Below, one piece after another: positions 21,547 to 31,709 of a stretch of 64,000 bases of DNA (the first letter of the stretch is position 1; each line of letters starts with the position of its first letter). The stretch comes from Synechococcus sp. MW101C3 (lineage in GTDB: Bacteria; Cyanobacteriota; Cyanobacteriia; PCC-6307; Cyanobiaceae): contig NZ_NQKX01000011.1 of the NCBI RefSeq assembly GCF_002252635.1, forward strand, positions 1-64,000. The letters are read 5' to 3'. Under the pieces are notes generated by a model. The model saw only the letters and a list, made by a program, of their open reading frames with translations, did not search any database and had not been told where the DNA came from. Made by a program: the position numbers and the translations under genes.

Positions 21547-21666
21547 TCAGTTGAAGAAGTAGCTGGTGAACAGAACGCCGATGACGAACACAAACAGCAG
21601 GCCCAGATAAAGGCTGGTGCGGTTGAGTTCGACCGGCAGATTGTTCGGGTTGGGATTGCGCTGCAT
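21547..21666 (-). CDS. psbL: Photosystem II protein L
   Basis: This 39-residue protein starts [20 protein letters not shown] and ends in LFTSYFFN, the diagnostic PsbL sequence. It has one transmembrane helix and sits at the photosystem II monomer interface. An in-frame upstream extension overlaps psbF and is not real. Eight bases separate it from the psbF stop. The order psbE-psbF-psbL-psbJ is conserved across cyanobacteria and plastids. Confidence 0.98.
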   Translation of the reverse strand: MQRNPNPNNLPVELNRTSLYLGLLFVFVIGVLFTSYFFN

Positions 21667-21674
21667 GGCGGAAA

Positions 21675-21812
21675 TCAGCGGCGGACGAATTGCATGGCCG
21701 CCAGGGCTCCCAGGAAGAAAACCGTGGGGATGCCCAGCGCATGAACCGACAACCACCGCACCGTGAAGATGGGGTAGTTGCGTGGCGTGGTGGAGACAGA
21801 AGACTGGGTCAT
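21675..21812 (-). CDS. psbF: Cytochrome b559 beta subunit
   Basis: I translated this 45-residue gene directly; it starts [20 protein letters not shown] and ends [10 protein letters not shown]. The heme-ligand His is in [14 protein letters not shown], inside the single transmembrane helix. With PsbE it forms the b559 heme site of photosystem II. It lies four bases after psbE and eight before psbL. Confidence 0.97.
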   Translation of the reverse strand: MTQSSVSTTPRNYPIFTVRWLSVHALGIPTVFFLGALAAMQFVRR

Positions 21813-21816
21813 GGCG

Positions 21817-22065
21817 TTACTTGAGGCGCAGGTCAAGCTGGCTCTTGCCCTCGTAACGCTGGCTCACCACCGGTGCCTTGGCTTCCTGGGGTTGGAAGTA
21901 GGCATCGGGGCGAGGCGTTCCGAAGGCGTCGTACGCCAAGCCAGTGGAGACGAAGAGGAATCCGGCCAGGAAGATCGCCGGCAAGGTGACGGCGTGGATG
22001 ACCCAGTAGCGGATGCTCGTAATGATCTCGAAGAACGGGCGTTCCCCGGTGGAGCCGGCAGCCAT
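21817..22065 (-). CDS. psbE: Cytochrome b559 alpha subunit
   Basis: This 82-residue protein begins [20 protein letters not shown], the standard PsbE N-terminus. The heme-ligand His lies in [17 protein letters not shown] at the start of the helix. The lumenal part contains [15 protein letters not shown] 22065 was chosen over an upstream in-frame ATG at 22077 because of family agreement. It opens the psbE-F-L-J cluster, 102 bases after ycf48, whose product is needed to assemble photosystem II. Confidence 0.97.
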   Translation of the reverse strand: MAAGSTGERPFFEIITSIRYWVIHAVTLPAIFLAGFLFVSTGLAYDAFGTPRPDAYFQPQEAKAPVVSQRYEGKSQLDLRLK

Positions 22066-22167
22066 AGCAGCGGGCAAATCAGCTACGGAATCTTAAGGGT
22101 CGGGCTGTGACCGGCGAGAGGCGGAGCGGCGGTTGGTTACACAGGGATGCAGTTGGGCCGGCTGGCC

Positions 22168-23163
22168 CTAGCCCACCCAGCGCAGCAGGTTGCCCCGTTC
22201 GCCCAGCACGAAGCCCTTGCCGTCGCTGGTGAAGCTGATCCGGGTGAAGTTCGTGGGCTGGACGGCGCCCACCGGATCGCGCTCCCAGTGGCTGCCGCCG
22301 TCGTGGCTTACCAGCAGGGTGCCGCTGCCGCCGCCTGTCCACACGTCACCATTCGGCCCCCAGGCCATGTCGAGGTAGCCGAAGCCGTTGGTGATCGGGA
22401 TCACCGGCTTGCTCCAGGCCTCCGGATCGGTGGCATCGTCGTTGAAGCGCAGCTGGGCGCCCCGGGTGACCATCCAGAGGTGGCCGTCGGGTTGGAAGCC
22501 CATGCTCTGAAGGCGCTGGCTGCTCACCCGCTGGTGGGGCTGCCAGACCGCCTGGCCCGGCTCCCAGGTGGCGAAGAAGTTGCCGAGGCTGGACACGCTC
22601 ACGTAGCGGCCGTCGGAGGAGCGGCGCAGGTCGCGCACGGCGCCGGCCGCATCGCTCACTTCCGCCTGCCAGGTGACGCCCGCATCGCCGGTGCTGTAGA
22701 TCGCCCCCACGGTGGTGGCCAGCTCCGCACTGCCCCGACCGGTGGCGGTGACGGTATAGGGATCGCCAGGCAGCTTGGTGTCGAGCAGCAGGCGTTCCCA
22801 GCTCCTGCCGGCATCAGCGGTATGCAACAGCAGGCCCGGTTGACCCACGATCCAGCCCTCGGCTCCGCTGAAGTCGATGCTGATCAGACGGAAGTTCTCC
22901 CCATCGGGCAGATCAAGGGAGCGCTCCTCCCAGCTGGCCCCGCCGTTGTCGGTTTCGAGGATCAGCCGGTTGCTGCCCACCAGGAAGCCGTGCTTGGCAT
23001 CGGTGAAGGCCACATCGAGAGGGTTGGCGCTGGTGGACAGCGCCACGGGCTGCCAGGGGCTGGTGGCGGCCACGGGCAGGCCGGTGGTGACGCAGCCGCC
23101 GAGGCCGAAGCTGAGGCCGAGCGTGATCAGCACGGCCAGCAGGGGAGAGAACAGGCGCTTCAC
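22168..23163 (-). CDS. ycf48: Photosystem II assembly/repair factor Ycf48 (HCF136)
   Basis: Ycf48 is a lumenal seven-bladed beta-propeller that binds D1 precursor during photosystem II assembly and repair. The sequence has a lipoprotein-type signal peptide ending at LSFGLGGC, then repeated propeller motifs such as [21 protein letters not shown] and [11 protein letters not shown]. At about 331 residues the length fits. The start is ambiguous: GTG 23163 (VKRLFSP) is preferred for the signal peptide, while TTG 23172 overlaps the rubA stop. It lies between rubA and psbE, the conserved cyanobacterial order. Confidence 0.95.
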   Translation of the reverse strand: MKRLFSPLLAVLITLGLSFGLGGCVTTGLPVAATSPWQPVALSTSANPLDVAFTDAKHGFLVGSNRLILETDNGGASWEERSLDLPDGENFRLISIDFSGAEGWIVGQPGLLLHTADAGRSWERLLLDTKLPGDPYTVTATGRGSAELATTVGAIYSTGDAGVTWQAEVSDAAGAVRDLRRSSDGRYVSVSSLGNFFATWEPGQAVWQPHQRVSSQRLQSMGFQPDGHLWMVTRGAQLRFNDDATDPEAWSKPVIPITNGFGYLDMAWGPNGDVWTGGGSGTLLVSHDGGSHWERDPVGAVQPTNFTRISFTSDGKGFVLGERGNLLRWVG

Positions 23164-23168
23164 GGGGG

Positions 23169-23615
23169 TCAACGCAGGGAATAGAGGGACAGGAAGAAGG
23201 CGAAGGCCAGGGCGAAGCCGCCGAAGATGAGCACGTTTTTCTGGCCGGGGGTGAGGGTGTTCACCCCGAAGCCGTAGCTGAGGTTCTCCTCGAAGCCGCT
23301 CGGCTTGTTGCGGGGGCCGATGTCCTTGAAGGCCCCCACCCGGCTGCGGCAGACCGGACAGCGGAAGCCCACCGGATCAAGGCTGCTGAAGGGCGTGCCG
23401 GCGGGAATCGCCAGCTTGCGCACCCCCTCGCCCGGGTCGTAGACGAAGCCGCAGCTGCGGCACTCGAACCGGTGGGTGTCGGGATCGGTGCCGGCGCTCT
23501 CGGGCGCCGCCTCGCCCACCGGCTGGTCGCCGGCTGGCGGCGCGTCCTGCGCAGCGGCTGGTCCAACGTCCTGATCTGGTCCAACGTCCTGATCAGTGTC
23601 CTGGCCATTGACCAT
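23169..23615 (-). CDS. rubA: Membrane-anchored rubredoxin (photosystem assembly)
   Basis: This 148-residue protein has a rubredoxin domain at about residues 50-90, with iron ligands in ECRSCGFVY (CxxC) and FRCPVCRSR (CxxC). A C-terminal transmembrane helix follows ([19 protein letters not shown]). This matches RubA, which is required for photosystem assembly in cyanobacteria. The acidic, Pro-rich N-terminal extension includes a duplicated DQDVGP. It is the first gene of rubA-ycf48-psbEFLJ and is divergent from ndhC with 123 bases between starts. Confidence 0.95.
   Translation of the reverse strand: MVNGQDTDQDVGPDQDVGPAAAQDAPPAGDQPVGEAAPESAGTDPDTHRFECRSCGFVYDPGEGVRKLAIPAGTPFSSLDPVGFRCPVCRSRVGAFKDIGPRNKPSGFEENLSYGFGVNTLTPGQKNVLIFGGFALAFAFFLSLYSLR
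23559..23594. repeat. Perfect 18-bp tandem duplication inside rubA
   Basis: TGGTCCAACGTCCTGATC occurs twice in direct succession (23559-23576 and 23577-23594). It is in frame and encodes the doubled DQDVGP in the disordered N-terminal extension of rubredoxin. Being a multiple of three, it keeps the frame and looks like replication slippage. Confidence 0.9.
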
Positions 23616-23738
23616 GGCGTTGGGCCCCGCTGCCGTGAAAAGAAACTCTATCCAGGCCCTTGTCGCGGCAGCACCTTTGGCGGCAGCGACCGTTTGACGG
23701 GCGCGGATGCCAGACTCTGCGCCGGGTTCAGCCTCGCG

Positions 23739-24101
23739 ATGTTCGTCTTACCTGGCTACGACGCCTTCCTGGGCTTTCTGCTGATCTCAGCAGCGGTTCC
23801 GGTCCTGGCCCTGGTCACCAACAAACTGGTGTCGCCGAAATCGCGTGACGGCGAACGCCGACTCACCTATGAATCCGGCATGGAGCCGATCGGCGGTGCC
23901 TGGATTCAGTTCAACATCCGTTATTACATGTTCGCGTTGGTCTTCGTGATCTTCGACGTGGAAACGGTGTTTCTGTACCCCTGGGCCGTGGCGTTCAGCC
24001 GGCTCGGCCTGCTCGCCTTCATCGAGGCCCTGATCTTCATCACCATCCTGGTGGTTGCCCTCGCCTACGCCTGGCGCAAGGGCGCCCTCGAGTGGAGCTG
24101 A
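23739..24101 (+). CDS. ndhC: NAD(P)H-plastoquinone oxidoreductase (NDH-1) subunit 3
   Basis: NdhC is a membrane-arm subunit of the cyanobacterial NDH-1 complex used in respiratory and cyclic electron flow. The 120-residue protein has three transmembrane segments and the conserved loop [30 protein letters not shown] follows in helix two. The start [13 protein letters not shown] at 23739 is the family start. ndhK follows after 13 bases and ndhJ overlaps ndhK, giving the conserved ndhC-K-J operon. Confidence 0.97.
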   Translation: MFVLPGYDAFLGFLLISAAVPVLALVTNKLVSPKSRDGERRLTYESGMEPIGGAWIQFNIRYYMFALVFVIFDVETVFLYPWAVAFSRLGLLAFIEALIFITILVVALAYAWRKGALEWS

Positions 24102-24114
24102 CGCCCTTTCCACC

Positions 24115-24888
24115 ATGACCCTCACTCCCACCTCCGCCTCCAGCACCCCTTCGATCGACGCCCTGCGCGATCTGCGGGCGTCCAGTTGCAACCCGGTCGG
24201 TGCTCCGCAGATCACCTCGGATCTTTCCGAGAACGTGATCCTCACCAGCCTCGACGACCTGCACAACTGGGCACGGCTCAGCAGCCTCTGGCCCCTGCTC
24301 TACGGCACGGCCTGCTGCTTCATCGAGTTCGCGGCACTGCTCGGCTCCCGCTTCGACTTCGACCGCTTCGGTCTGGTGCCCCGCTCCAGCCCCCGCCAGG
24401 CTGATCTGCTGATCACGGCCGGCACCGTGACCATGAAGATGGCCCCGGCCCTGGTGCGGCTCTATGAGCAGATGCCCGAGCCCAAGTACGTGATCGCCAT
24501 GGGCGCCTGCACGATCACCGGCGGCATGTTCAGCGCCGACTCCACCACGGCAGTGCGCGGCGTCGACAAGCTGATTCCGGTGGACCTCTACATCCCCGGC
24601 TGCCCGCCCCGGCCCGAGGCGATCTTCGATGCCGTGATCAAGCTGCGCAAGAAGGTGGGCAACGAAGCTCTGGCCGAGCGGGGCAACAACCTCCCCACCC
24701 ACCGCTACCTCACCATCGGCCACGCCATGAAAGCGGTGGCGCCGATCGTCACCGGGGCCTATCTCAAGGCCGAAACCCAGGTGGCCGCTCTCGCCGATCC
24801 CACCGCTCTCCCCCTCGACACCTCCACTCCATCGGAGGTTGTTGCGGCCGAACCGATCCCCACAGCCAGCGCCTCCAGCGATGCCTGA
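24115..24888 (+). CDS. ndhK: NDH-1 subunit K (4Fe-4S cluster N2 subunit)
   Basis: NdhK carries the terminal iron-sulfur cluster at the quinone site. The Cys ligands are visible in [11 protein letters not shown] (adjacent Cys pair), [11 protein letters not shown] and [10 protein letters not shown]. At 257 residues it has a low-complexity Ala/Ser/Pro C-terminal tail beyond the core, typical of cyanobacterial forms. ATG 24115 was chosen over an upstream in-frame extension that overlaps ndhC. The last eight bases overlap ndhJ. Confidence 0.97.
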   Translation: MTLTPTSASSTPSIDALRDLRASSCNPVGAPQITSDLSENVILTSLDDLHNWARLSSLWPLLYGTACCFIEFAALLGSRFDFDRFGLVPRSSPRQADLLITAGTVTMKMAPALVRLYEQMPEPKYVIAMGACTITGGMFSADSTTAVRGVDKLIPVDLYIPGCPPRPEAIFDAVIKLRKKVGNEALAERGNNLPTHRYLTIGHAMKAVAPIVTGAYLKAETQVAALADPTALPLDTSTPSEVVAAEPIPTASASSDA

Positions 24889-25456
24889 TCCCACCCCCGC
24901 CCCCGAGGGCGCCCCATCCGGCGCCAGCGACTCCGCCACCACCCTCGCCGCACCGGTGATCGGCCCGGTGAGCCAGTGGCTCAGCCAGCAGGGCTTCGAC
25001 CACCAGCCGCTGGAGTCTGATCACTGCGGCATTGAAATGCTGGCCGTGGAGCCCCTGTTCCTGCCGGCGGTGGCCGCGGCGCTCAAGGCCTATGGCTTCG
25101 ATTACCTCCAGTGCCAGGGCGGCTATGACGAAGGTCCGGGCGCCCGGCTGGTGAGCTTCTATCACCTGGTGAAACTCGGCGCTGGCGCCGATCCCTGCCC
25201 CGCCCCTGACAGCAAGCCGCAGGAAGTGCGGGTCAAGGTGTTCCTCGCCCGCGACGGCGACCTCACCATTCCCAGCCTCTACCGCCTCTTCCGCGGTGCC
25301 GACTGGCAGGAGCGCGAAACCTACGACATGTACGGCATCGTGTTCGAAGGCCATCCCCATCCCAAGCGGCTGCTGATGCCCGAAGACTGGAAGGGCTTCC
25401 CGCTGCGCAAGGACTACGTGCAGCCGGACTTCTACGAGATGCAGGACGCTTACTGA
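24881..25456 (+). CDS. ndhJ: NDH-1 subunit J
   Basis: NdhJ is the peripheral-arm subunit homologous to NuoC. This 191-residue protein has a variable Pro/Ala-rich N-terminus and then the family core: [46 protein letters not shown] and the C-terminal LPLRKDY-like [20 protein letters not shown]. The start at 24881 overlaps the end of ndhK, suggesting translational coupling. It converges on the yvcK-like gene with only 17 bases between stops. Confidence 0.96.
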   Translation: MPDPTPAPEGAPSGASDSATTLAAPVIGPVSQWLSQQGFDHQPLESDHCGIEMLAVEPLFLPAVAAALKAYGFDYLQCQGGYDEGPGARLVSFYHLVKLGAGADPCPAPDSKPQEVRVKVFLARDGDLTIPSLYRLFRGADWQERETYDMYGIVFEGHPHPKRLLMPEDWKGFPLRKDYVQPDFYEMQDAY

Positions 25457-25473
25457 ATCCGGCAGGCCCGCTC

Positions 25474-26811
25474 TCAGACTGTTTCCAGCACCGGTCGGCC
25501 GCCTTTGTGCCGGCGGTAGAAGCGCATCACCGCCAGGGCGAGGCTGCGTGGGTCATGGCGCAGGGTGCCGGTGGGACGGGCCCCCTGCAGCGCCGTGACC
25601 ATCACCTCGTAACCCTTGGCGCGCAGGCTGCGCACATCACACTGCACGGGCTCGGCGCCGCGGGCGCGGTAGTGATCCACTAGGGCTACATCGTGGATCG
25701 GTTCCTGAGCCAGCACGGCGGTGAACAGGCGCCGGGTCACCCCCAGGCTGGCCAGCTGGGCCTCGATCGCCCGCACGTGGCCCTCCACATCCAGCCGGTC
25801 GGTTTCGCCGGGCTGGGTCATCAGGTTGCAGATGTAGAGGCGTGGCGCCTTGCTGCGGCTGATCGCCTGCACCAGCTCCGGCACCAGCAGATTCGGCAGC
25901 AGCGAGGTGTAGAGGCTGCCGGGCCCAAGCACGATCAGCTCAGCGTTGGCGATCGCCTCCAGGGCGCGCGGCAGCGCAGGTGGCCGCTCGGGGGTGCAGC
26001 CCAGCCGCACGATCGGGCTGGGGGAATGGCCGATGCGGGATTCTCCCTCGATGCGGTCGCCGTTCTCGAGCTCCGCCCAGAGGCGCACATCGGCGTTGGT
26101 GGCCGGCACCACCTGGCCCTGCACCGCCAGCACGCGGCTGCTGGCGGTGATCGCCGATTCGAGGCTGCCGGTGATGGCCGTGAGCGCAGTGAGGAAGAGG
26201 TTGCCGAAGCTGTGCCCCTCCAGCCCACTGCCCGATCGGAAGCGGTACTGGAACAGACGGGTCAGCAGCGGTTCCTCGCGGGCCAGGGCCGCCAGGCAGT
26301 TGCGGATGTCGCCGGGGGGTTGCACGCCGAACTCACGGCGCAGCACCCCGCTGCTGCCGCCGTCATCGGCCACCGTGACGATCGCGGTGATGTTGCTGCT
26401 GTAGCGCTTCAGGCCGCTCAGCAGGGTGGCCAGGCCCGTGCCACCGCCGATCGCCACCACGTTGGGGCCGCGGTTCAGCCGGCGCTGGGCCAGCAGTGCC
26501 TCCACCAGCAAGGTGTCTTTTTCAGGGGCGAGCGCCTGCTGGATCGAGCCGAAGCTGCGGCTCTGGCCCCACACCACCAAGGCGGCGCCACCCAGCAGCA
26601 CGAGCGGGCCGGTCACGCCGCGCGGCAGCACCCGCGTCATGTTCGAGAGCACCCAGTTGAGCGACTCCAGTGACCAGTAGATCGGCTTGAGATCGGCCAG
26701 GATCGCGGCTCCCAGCAGGGCCAGCAGCAGGCCCAGGCCGGAGGTGAGCATCCAGCGCTTCACCACCAGCCCCGGCTGCAGCCAGCGCACCGCCCGCCGC
26801 GAGCGGCTCAT
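25474..26811 (-). CDS. YvcK/CofD-like gluconeogenesis-factor protein with N-terminal membrane helices
   Basis: The core, from about residue 115, is a YvcK domain: VVAIGGGTGLATLLSGLKRY, TVADDGGSSGVLRREF, GDIRNCLAAL, EGHSFGNLFL and GPGSLYTSLLPNLLV. In Bacillus and mycobacteria YvcK binds UDP-sugars and influences cell-wall synthesis and carbon use. About 85 N-terminal residues form two transmembrane segments (MLTSGLGLLLALLGAAIL and GPLVLLGGAALVVWG), a form common in cyanobacteria, so the protein is membrane-anchored. ATG 26811 is preferred because AGAAAG lies just upstream; in-frame starts at 26844 and 26910 are alternatives. It diverges from the MCE ABC gene. Confidence 0.9.
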   Translation of the reverse strand: MSRSRRAVRWLQPGLVVKRWMLTSGLGLLLALLGAAILADLKPIYWSLESLNWVLSNMTRVLPRGVTGPLVLLGGAALVVWGQSRSFGSIQQALAPEKDTLLVEALLAQRRLNRGPNVVAIGGGTGLATLLSGLKRYSSNITAIVTVADDGGSSGVLRREFGVQPPGDIRNCLAALAREEPLLTRLFQYRFRSGSGLEGHSFGNLFLTALTAITGSLESAITASSRVLAVQGQVVPATNADVRLWAELENGDRIEGESRIGHSPSPIVRLGCTPERPPALPRALEAIANAELIVLGPGSLYTSLLPNLLVPELVQAISRSKAPRLYICNLMTQPGETDRLDVEGHVRAIEAQLASLGVTRRLFTAVLAQEPIHDVALVDHYRARGAEPVQCDVRSLRAKGYEVMVTALQGARPTGTLRHDPRSLALAVMRFYRRHKGGRPVLETV

Positions 26812-26957
26812 CAGGTCTTTCTGGCGCAGATCCCCGCGACCCATCCAGCCAGGGCGCCGGGCTGACCGTGTGCTGAGGCGTCGTGGCGGGAGAGGGCGCT
26901 GGGAAGTCAAGCCGAAGGGGCGTTACGCCACAGCACGGAGCTGTAGGAACTGTAAGG

Positions 26958-27851
26958 ATGAAAGGTGTCGGCGAACCAGAACCCAGCGAGGCTCCTCCTC
27001 ACGCCTGCAGGCCCTCACCACCGTCGTCCGTGTCGTCAACCCTTTCGTCCACCACCACTGGCCTTCTGCCGTCGGCTGTGCCGGTGGTGGAACTTCACGA
27101 CATTTCCATGCGCTGGGGTTCGCGCACCGTGCTGGAGGGCATCCACCTCACCCTGCTGGAGGGGGAACGGCTGGCGGTGGTGGGGCCTTCAGGCACCGGC
27201 AAATCCACCGTGCTGCGCATTCTGGCGGGCCTGTTGTTGCCCACCAGCGGAACCTTCCGCCTGCATGGCGTTCCACAGCGATACCTGCGCCTGGATCAGC
27301 GCCGCCCCGCTGATGTGCGCCTGGTCTTCCAGAACCCTGCCTTGCTGGCCTCGCTCACGGTGGCGGAGAACGTGGGCTTTCTGCTCTACCGCCACAGCAA
27401 ATTGCCGGAGCCAGAAATCCGTCAGCGGGTGCAGCGGGCACTGGAGGCGGTGGGCCTCTACGGCATCGAAGACCAGCTGCCCGGTGAACTCAGCGGCGGC
27501 ATGCAGAAACGAGTGAGCTTTGCGCGCGCCCTGATCGATGATCCCAGCAAGGCCTCCGGCCAGCATCCCTTGCTCCTGTTTGATGAGCCCACCGCGGGGC
27601 TGGATCCGGTGGCCTGCACCCGCATCGAGGATTTGATCGTGAAGGCGAATCAGGTGGCGGCCGGTTGTTCGGTGGTGGTGAGCCACGTGATGAGCACGAT
27701 CGTGCGCTCGGCCCAGCGCGTGGCCATGCTCTACGACGGGCAGATCCAATGGTGCGGATCCACCGAAGACTTCGGCCGCACCGACAATCCTTATGTCGTG
27801 CAGTTCCGTACCGGTAGCCTGAACGGCCCGATGCAGCCGGCGGAGCTTTGA
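26958..27851 (+). CDS. ABC transporter ATPase of an MCE/Mla-type lipid transport system
   Basis: This is an ABC ATPase of about 297 residues. Walker A is VVGPSGTGKSTV, the signature is ELSGGMQKRVSFARAL and Walker B is LLLFDEPTAGLDP, with the H-loop in VVSHVM. The LSGGMQKRV signature and the adjacent MCE gene place it in the MlaF group that drives lipid trafficking between membranes. The first 45 residues are Pro/Ser-rich and not part of the fold; ATG 26958 was chosen but the true start could be further in. The MCE-domain gene follows after six bases. No MlaE permease lies in this operon. Confidence 0.93.
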   Translation: MKGVGEPEPSEAPPHACRPSPPSSVSSTLSSTTTGLLPSAVPVVELHDISMRWGSRTVLEGIHLTLLEGERLAVVGPSGTGKSTVLRILAGLLLPTSGTFRLHGVPQRYLRLDQRRPADVRLVFQNPALLASLTVAENVGFLLYRHSKLPEPEIRQRVQRALEAVGLYGIEDQLPGELSGGMQKRVSFARALIDDPSKASGQHPLLLFDEPTAGLDPVACTRIEDLIVKANQVAAGCSVVVSHVMSTIVRSAQRVAMLYDGQIQWCGSTEDFGRTDNPYVVQFRTGSLNGPMQPAEL

Positions 27852-27857
27852 CACCCT

Positions 27858-28919
27858 ATGCGTCGTAGCGTCCGCGAGGCCTTGGTGGGTTTCACCCTGC
27901 TGGGAGCTGTGATCGGTGGGCTCAGCCTTTGGTTCTGGCTGCGGGGTGTTTCGCTGGGCCGCAGCAATTGGACGCTGACGGTGCGTTTCGCCGATGCCGC
28001 CGGCCTGGCCGACCGCTCCGCGGTTGTGTTCCGTGGGGTGCAGGTGGGCAATGTGCGGCGGATCTCGCCCACCTCATCGGCCGTGGTAGCCGAACTGGAG
28101 ATCACTGATCCAAGTCTGCAGCTGGCGCGGCCGGTGGTGGCCCAGGTGCAGTCGGCCTCGCTGCTGGGCGGTGACGCCCAGGTGGCGTTGATCAGCTCCG
28201 GGCCGCCGCTGCCCGCATCGGCTCCGCGGCCAGGCGACAAGGTCTGCAATAACACCCGCATGGTCTGCAACGGCTCCTCGCTCGAAGGGGTCAGCTCCGC
28301 CAGCTTGAGCAGCGTCACCGAGTTGATGCAGAGCCTGCTGCTCGAGGCCGAAAAGCAGAACCTGGTGCCCGAGATCGCCAGCACTACCAAGAGCTTTGAT
28401 GCCACCTCCAAGGAGGCGACCCGCTTCCTCAAAGAATCCCAGAAGATCGCCGTTCAATTGGACGTGCTGATCCGCCAGCTCAACGTGGTGGCCGGAAAGG
28501 CCGACCCCATGCTTGCGTCGCTCACCACGGCCAGCGCCGATGCCGCGGCCGCCAGCCGCCACGTGCGCAACCTCACGGCCGCCCTCGACAACCCCCGCAC
28601 TCTGGCCGAGCTCAAGGCCACGGTGAGCAACGCCGAGAGGCTCACAGCACGGATCGATGCGGTGGGCGGCGATGTGAGCAAGCTCACCGGTGACCCCCGC
28701 TTCATGGATGGGGTACGCAGTCTGGCCATCGGCCTGGGCCAGTTGTTCGATGAGCTTTATCCCGCCCAGACGGGCCTGGCCAAAGACAAAGCAGCCAAGG
28801 ACAAGCCAGAGAAGGTCAGCACGGAGAAGCCAGGCAGCGGCTCGATCGGTGGTGGCAGGCAGGGCGCCGCGGGTGGCACCCGGCTACCGGCAGAGGCTCC
28901 CCGCCGGCTCGATCCCTGA
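27858..28919 (+). CDS. MCE-domain (MlaD-like) lipid-transport protein
   Basis: This 353-residue protein has an N-terminal transmembrane anchor (VGFTLLGAVIGGLSLWFWL) and then one MCE domain at about residues 35-115 (VRFADAAGLADRSAVVFRGVQVGNV). A long helical region follows that is rich in Ala, Ser, Thr and Lys. It ends in a disordered Lys/Gly-rich tail. MCE proteins form hexameric rings that shuttle phospholipids. It is co-transcribed with its ATPase. Two Cys in KVCNNTRMVCNG may form a disulfide. It converges on chlD. Confidence 0.9.
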   Translation: MRRSVREALVGFTLLGAVIGGLSLWFWLRGVSLGRSNWTLTVRFADAAGLADRSAVVFRGVQVGNVRRISPTSSAVVAELEITDPSLQLARPVVAQVQSASLLGGDAQVALISSGPPLPASAPRPGDKVCNNTRMVCNGSSLEGVSSASLSSVTELMQSLLLEAEKQNLVPEIASTTKSFDATSKEATRFLKESQKIAVQLDVLIRQLNVVAGKADPMLASLTTASADAAAASRHVRNLTAALDNPRTLAELKATVSNAERLTARIDAVGGDVSKLTGDPRFMDGVRSLAIGLGQLFDELYPAQTGLAKDKAAKDKPEKVSTEKPGSGSIGGGRQGAAGGTRLPAEAPRRLDP

Positions 28920-28967
28920 GCCGTTGGCCTTCAGCCGTTGCTGGCGAGCAGCGGCGCCGCCCCGCAC

Positions 28968-31082
28968 TCAGGGGGCGTTCAGTGCCTCCAGGGCGATGGC
29001 CGCAATCGCCTGGTCGCTGGCCTTGGGCAGTTGCACGTAGCGGCCGCCGGCCGCCTCCGCCAGCTCCTTGCCCATGCCGCTGCCGATGAACTTGCGCTCG
29101 GTGTCGATCACCAGCAGCTTGATGCCGAGGGCGCGGTAGCGGGACGCCACCCCCTTCACCTCCTCGCGCAGGTCCACCGGCTCCTCCCCTTCCAGTTGGG
29201 GCTGGCCCAGGGAGCGGCTCAGCGGTACGTTGCCGCGGCCGTCGGTGATCGCCACCACCACCACCTGGCCCAGATCGCCCTTGGACAGTGCATTGGCGCC
29301 CACCCGCGCCGCCTGGGACAGGCCATGGGCGAGCGGTGAGCCGCCGCCGCAGGGCATCTGCTCCAGCCGACGGCGTGCGGCGGTGATGGAGCGGGTGGGC
29401 GGCAGCAGCACCTCCGCCTGCTCGCCACGGAATGGGATCAGAGCCACTTCGTCGCGGTTTTCGTAGGCCTCGGTGAGCAGCCGGATCACGGCGCCCTTGG
29501 CGCTCTGCATGCGGTTGAGCGCCATCGAGCCGCTGGCGTCCACCAGAAAAATCACCAGGGCGCCCGCCTTGCGCTGCAGTTGCTTGGCGCGCAGGTCGCC
29601 GTCTTCGACGATCACGCGGCGGTGCGGTTCCCGCTCACGGCGGCTCTTCTGATGCGGTGCCGCCGCCCGCAGGGTGGCATCCACGGCAATACGTCGCACG
29701 GGCCCGCGCGGCAGCATCGGCTTCACGTAGCGGCCGCGCGACTCGCTCTGCACCAGGGAGCGCTTGCCGCTGCCGCCCCCACGGGAGCGGGCGGCGGCGA
29801 ACAGCAGCAGGTCGGGGTCGATGGCGGTGGCCTCCGGATCGAGCAGGAATTCCTCCGGAATCGATGGCGGCGCCTGGTCGTCGGGGCTGTCGTCGTCGTC
29901 TTCGGGCGGGTCTTCTTCCGGGGCGTCGTCGTCGCTGGCCTCGGGGGGTTCGGGCGGTTCCGGCTCCTGGGGCTGCTGCTCCGCCTGGGGCGGCGGCGGC
30001 GGCTCCAGCGGCTGGTCGGGATCGGGCGGCGGCAGCTGCAGGGCCCGCGGGGCGATCACCAGACGCACCGCCACCTGCAGGTCGTCGGCCTCCACCCGGT
30101 CGCGGCCGCTCAGCGCCGCATGGGCCCGGGCAACCCGCACCGCGTACAACTCGGCCCGGTGCCCCTCCACACCGCCACGGATCGCCTCGGTGACCAGATA
30201 GCGGACCTGCTCGCGCTCGATCACCACATCCTTCAACCACTGGCGGGCCAGCAGCAGCTGGGTGGCCAGGGCGTCGGTCTCCTCCTGCCAGCGGGAGCGG
30301 AACGCCTCGCTGGATTCGCCGTGGTCGAGGGCTGAGCGGGTGATCGTCACCCGTTCCTCCGTGCTCACCAGCTGATTGGCCGACAGGGCGATGGCGAAGC
30401 GGTCGAGCAGGTGATCGCTCACCGCCCCCTCCTCGGGGTTGTAGGTGGCGATCAGCAGGGTGCGGCAGGGGTGCACAAGGCTCAACCCCTCGCGCTCGAT
30501 CCGGTTGATGCCGGATCCCACCGCCGCCAGCAGCAGGTTGGTGATGCCGTCATCGAGCAGGTTCAGTTCGTCGATGTAAAGCACGCCGCGGTGGGCCTCC
30601 GCCAGCAGCCCCGGCTGGAACACCGGCGTGCCACTGCTCAGGGAGGCGGCCACGTCCACCGCCCCCAGCAGCCGGTCTTCGGTGACGCCGAGGGGGACCT
30701 GCACGAAGGGGGCGGGAATCACCCGGGTGGGAAGCAGGGTGGTGGGATCGGCGCCGCTGGGATCGCCCCCGCGCGCTGTAATGCGCTGATGAATAGCGGT
30801 ATCCCAGTCGTCGGGCCGCTGGGGATCCACGTTGCGGCTGCTCACCCCCTCGCCCAGATCGAGCACGTCGATCGGCGGCAGGAGCGCATGCAGCCCGCGG
30901 GCCAGCACCGACTTGCCGGTGCCGCGGCCCCCGGCGATCACCACCCCACCGAGCCCCGGGTCCACCGCCGCCAGCAGCAGGGCCAGCTTCAAGGTGCCAT
31001 GCCCGGTGATCGCGGCGAGCGGAAAGGCGCGTGCGGCGGCGCCGGCGGCGGCCGGAGTGGCAGCGGACCCGCTGACGACCAT
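28968..31082 (-). CDS. chlD: Magnesium chelatase ATPase subunit D
   Basis: ChlD is part of the ChlI-ChlD-ChlH complex that inserts Mg into protoporphyrin IX, the committed step of chlorophyll synthesis. The 704-residue protein has an N-terminal AAA+ module with an intact Walker A ([15 protein letters not shown]), then a Pro/Asp/Glu-rich linker of about 60 residues. A C-terminal von Willebrand/integrin-I domain carries the MIDAS motif [12 protein letters not shown]. This order is diagnostic. It is transcribed alone, convergent with the MCE gene and divergent from the J-domain gene. Confidence 0.97.
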   Translation of the reverse strand: MVVSGSAATPAAAGAAARAFPLAAITGHGTLKLALLLAAVDPGLGGVVIAGGRGTGKSVLARGLHALLPPIDVLDLGEGVSSRNVDPQRPDDWDTAIHQRITARGGDPSGADPTTLLPTRVIPAPFVQVPLGVTEDRLLGAVDVAASLSSGTPVFQPGLLAEAHRGVLYIDELNLLDDGITNLLLAAVGSGINRIEREGLSLVHPCRTLLIATYNPEEGAVSDHLLDRFAIALSANQLVSTEERVTITRSALDHGESSEAFRSRWQEETDALATQLLLARQWLKDVVIEREQVRYLVTEAIRGGVEGHRAELYAVRVARAHAALSGRDRVEADDLQVAVRLVIAPRALQLPPPDPDQPLEPPPPPQAEQQPQEPEPPEPPEASDDDAPEEDPPEDDDDSPDDQAPPSIPEEFLLDPEATAIDPDLLLFAAARSRGGGSGKRSLVQSESRGRYVKPMLPRGPVRRIAVDATLRAAAPHQKSRREREPHRRVIVEDGDLRAKQLQRKAGALVIFLVDASGSMALNRMQSAKGAVIRLLTEAYENRDEVALIPFRGEQAEVLLPPTRSITAARRRLEQMPCGGGSPLAHGLSQAARVGANALSKGDLGQVVVVAITDGRGNVPLSRSLGQPQLEGEEPVDLREEVKGVASRYRALGIKLLVIDTERKFIGSGMGKELAEAAGGRYVQLPKASDQAIAAIALEALNAP

Positions 31083-31260
31083 GGGGCAGAGGCTGGAGAA
31101 GGGGGTTCAGTCTCGCTGACGGTGCTGCGCCACCCATGGCGGCGGCTGGGGGTGCTGGGGCGAACAGCCTTGTGGCCGGCAGAACCTACACTTTTGCAAC
31201 GAGGCCGGGCGGTGTTTCCGCACGCCTGGCATTTCTTTCTGCTATCGCTGCGGCCCCGTC

Positions 31261-31701
31261 ATGGTGTTGTTTTCCCGGGTCGATCGTCCTGGCCGCACCA
31301 GTGAATCCAAGGCGTCACGCCGGAACGCCGCCGAAGCTGGCGCCGCTGCGGCGCGCGGCTTCGGTGGTGGCACCGGCGCTGGTGCCACCACCAAGGCTTC
31401 CCGCAGCAGCAACAAGCGGCGCAAGGGGCTCAGCCGCGCCGACTGGGGCCCGCTCGGCAAGCACCCGGATGTGGACGCGATCGTGGCCCGCCAGCGTCTG
31501 CATCTGCCCCTGTCCGGCCGCCTCAGCGTGGAGGAGGTGAACCGGGCCTGGAAGCTGGCTGCAGCCGAGCACCACCCCGATCGCGGCGGCGCCCACGACA
31601 CCATGCAGCTGGTGAACGGCGCCCGGGATCTGCTGCTCGGCCGCGACGGCGACACCCCGCTGGAGCGGCCGGAGGAGCGCCGCCGCTCGGACTTCTACTG
31701 A
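31261..31701 (+). CDS. J-domain (DnaJ-like) protein
   Basis: This 146-residue protein has a basic, Ala/Gly-rich N-terminus (residues 1-60) and a C-terminal J-domain-like segment: LSVEEVNRAWKLAAAEHHPD with the HPD motif, then RGGAHDTMQLVNGARDLLLG. The HPD tripeptide stimulates Hsp70 ATPase activity, so it is probably a DnaK co-chaperone, but the client is unknown. The reversed layout, with the J-domain at the C-terminus, differs from DnaJ. folK starts eight bases after its stop, so the genes are likely co-transcribed. Confidence 0.85.
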   Translation: MVLFSRVDRPGRTSESKASRRNAAEAGAAAARGFGGGTGAGATTKASRSSNKRRKGLSRADWGPLGKHPDVDAIVARQRLHLPLSGRLSVEEVNRAWKLAAAEHHPDRGGAHDTMQLVNGARDLLLGRDGDTPLERPEERRRSDFY

Positions 31702-31709
31702 TCCCCCGC

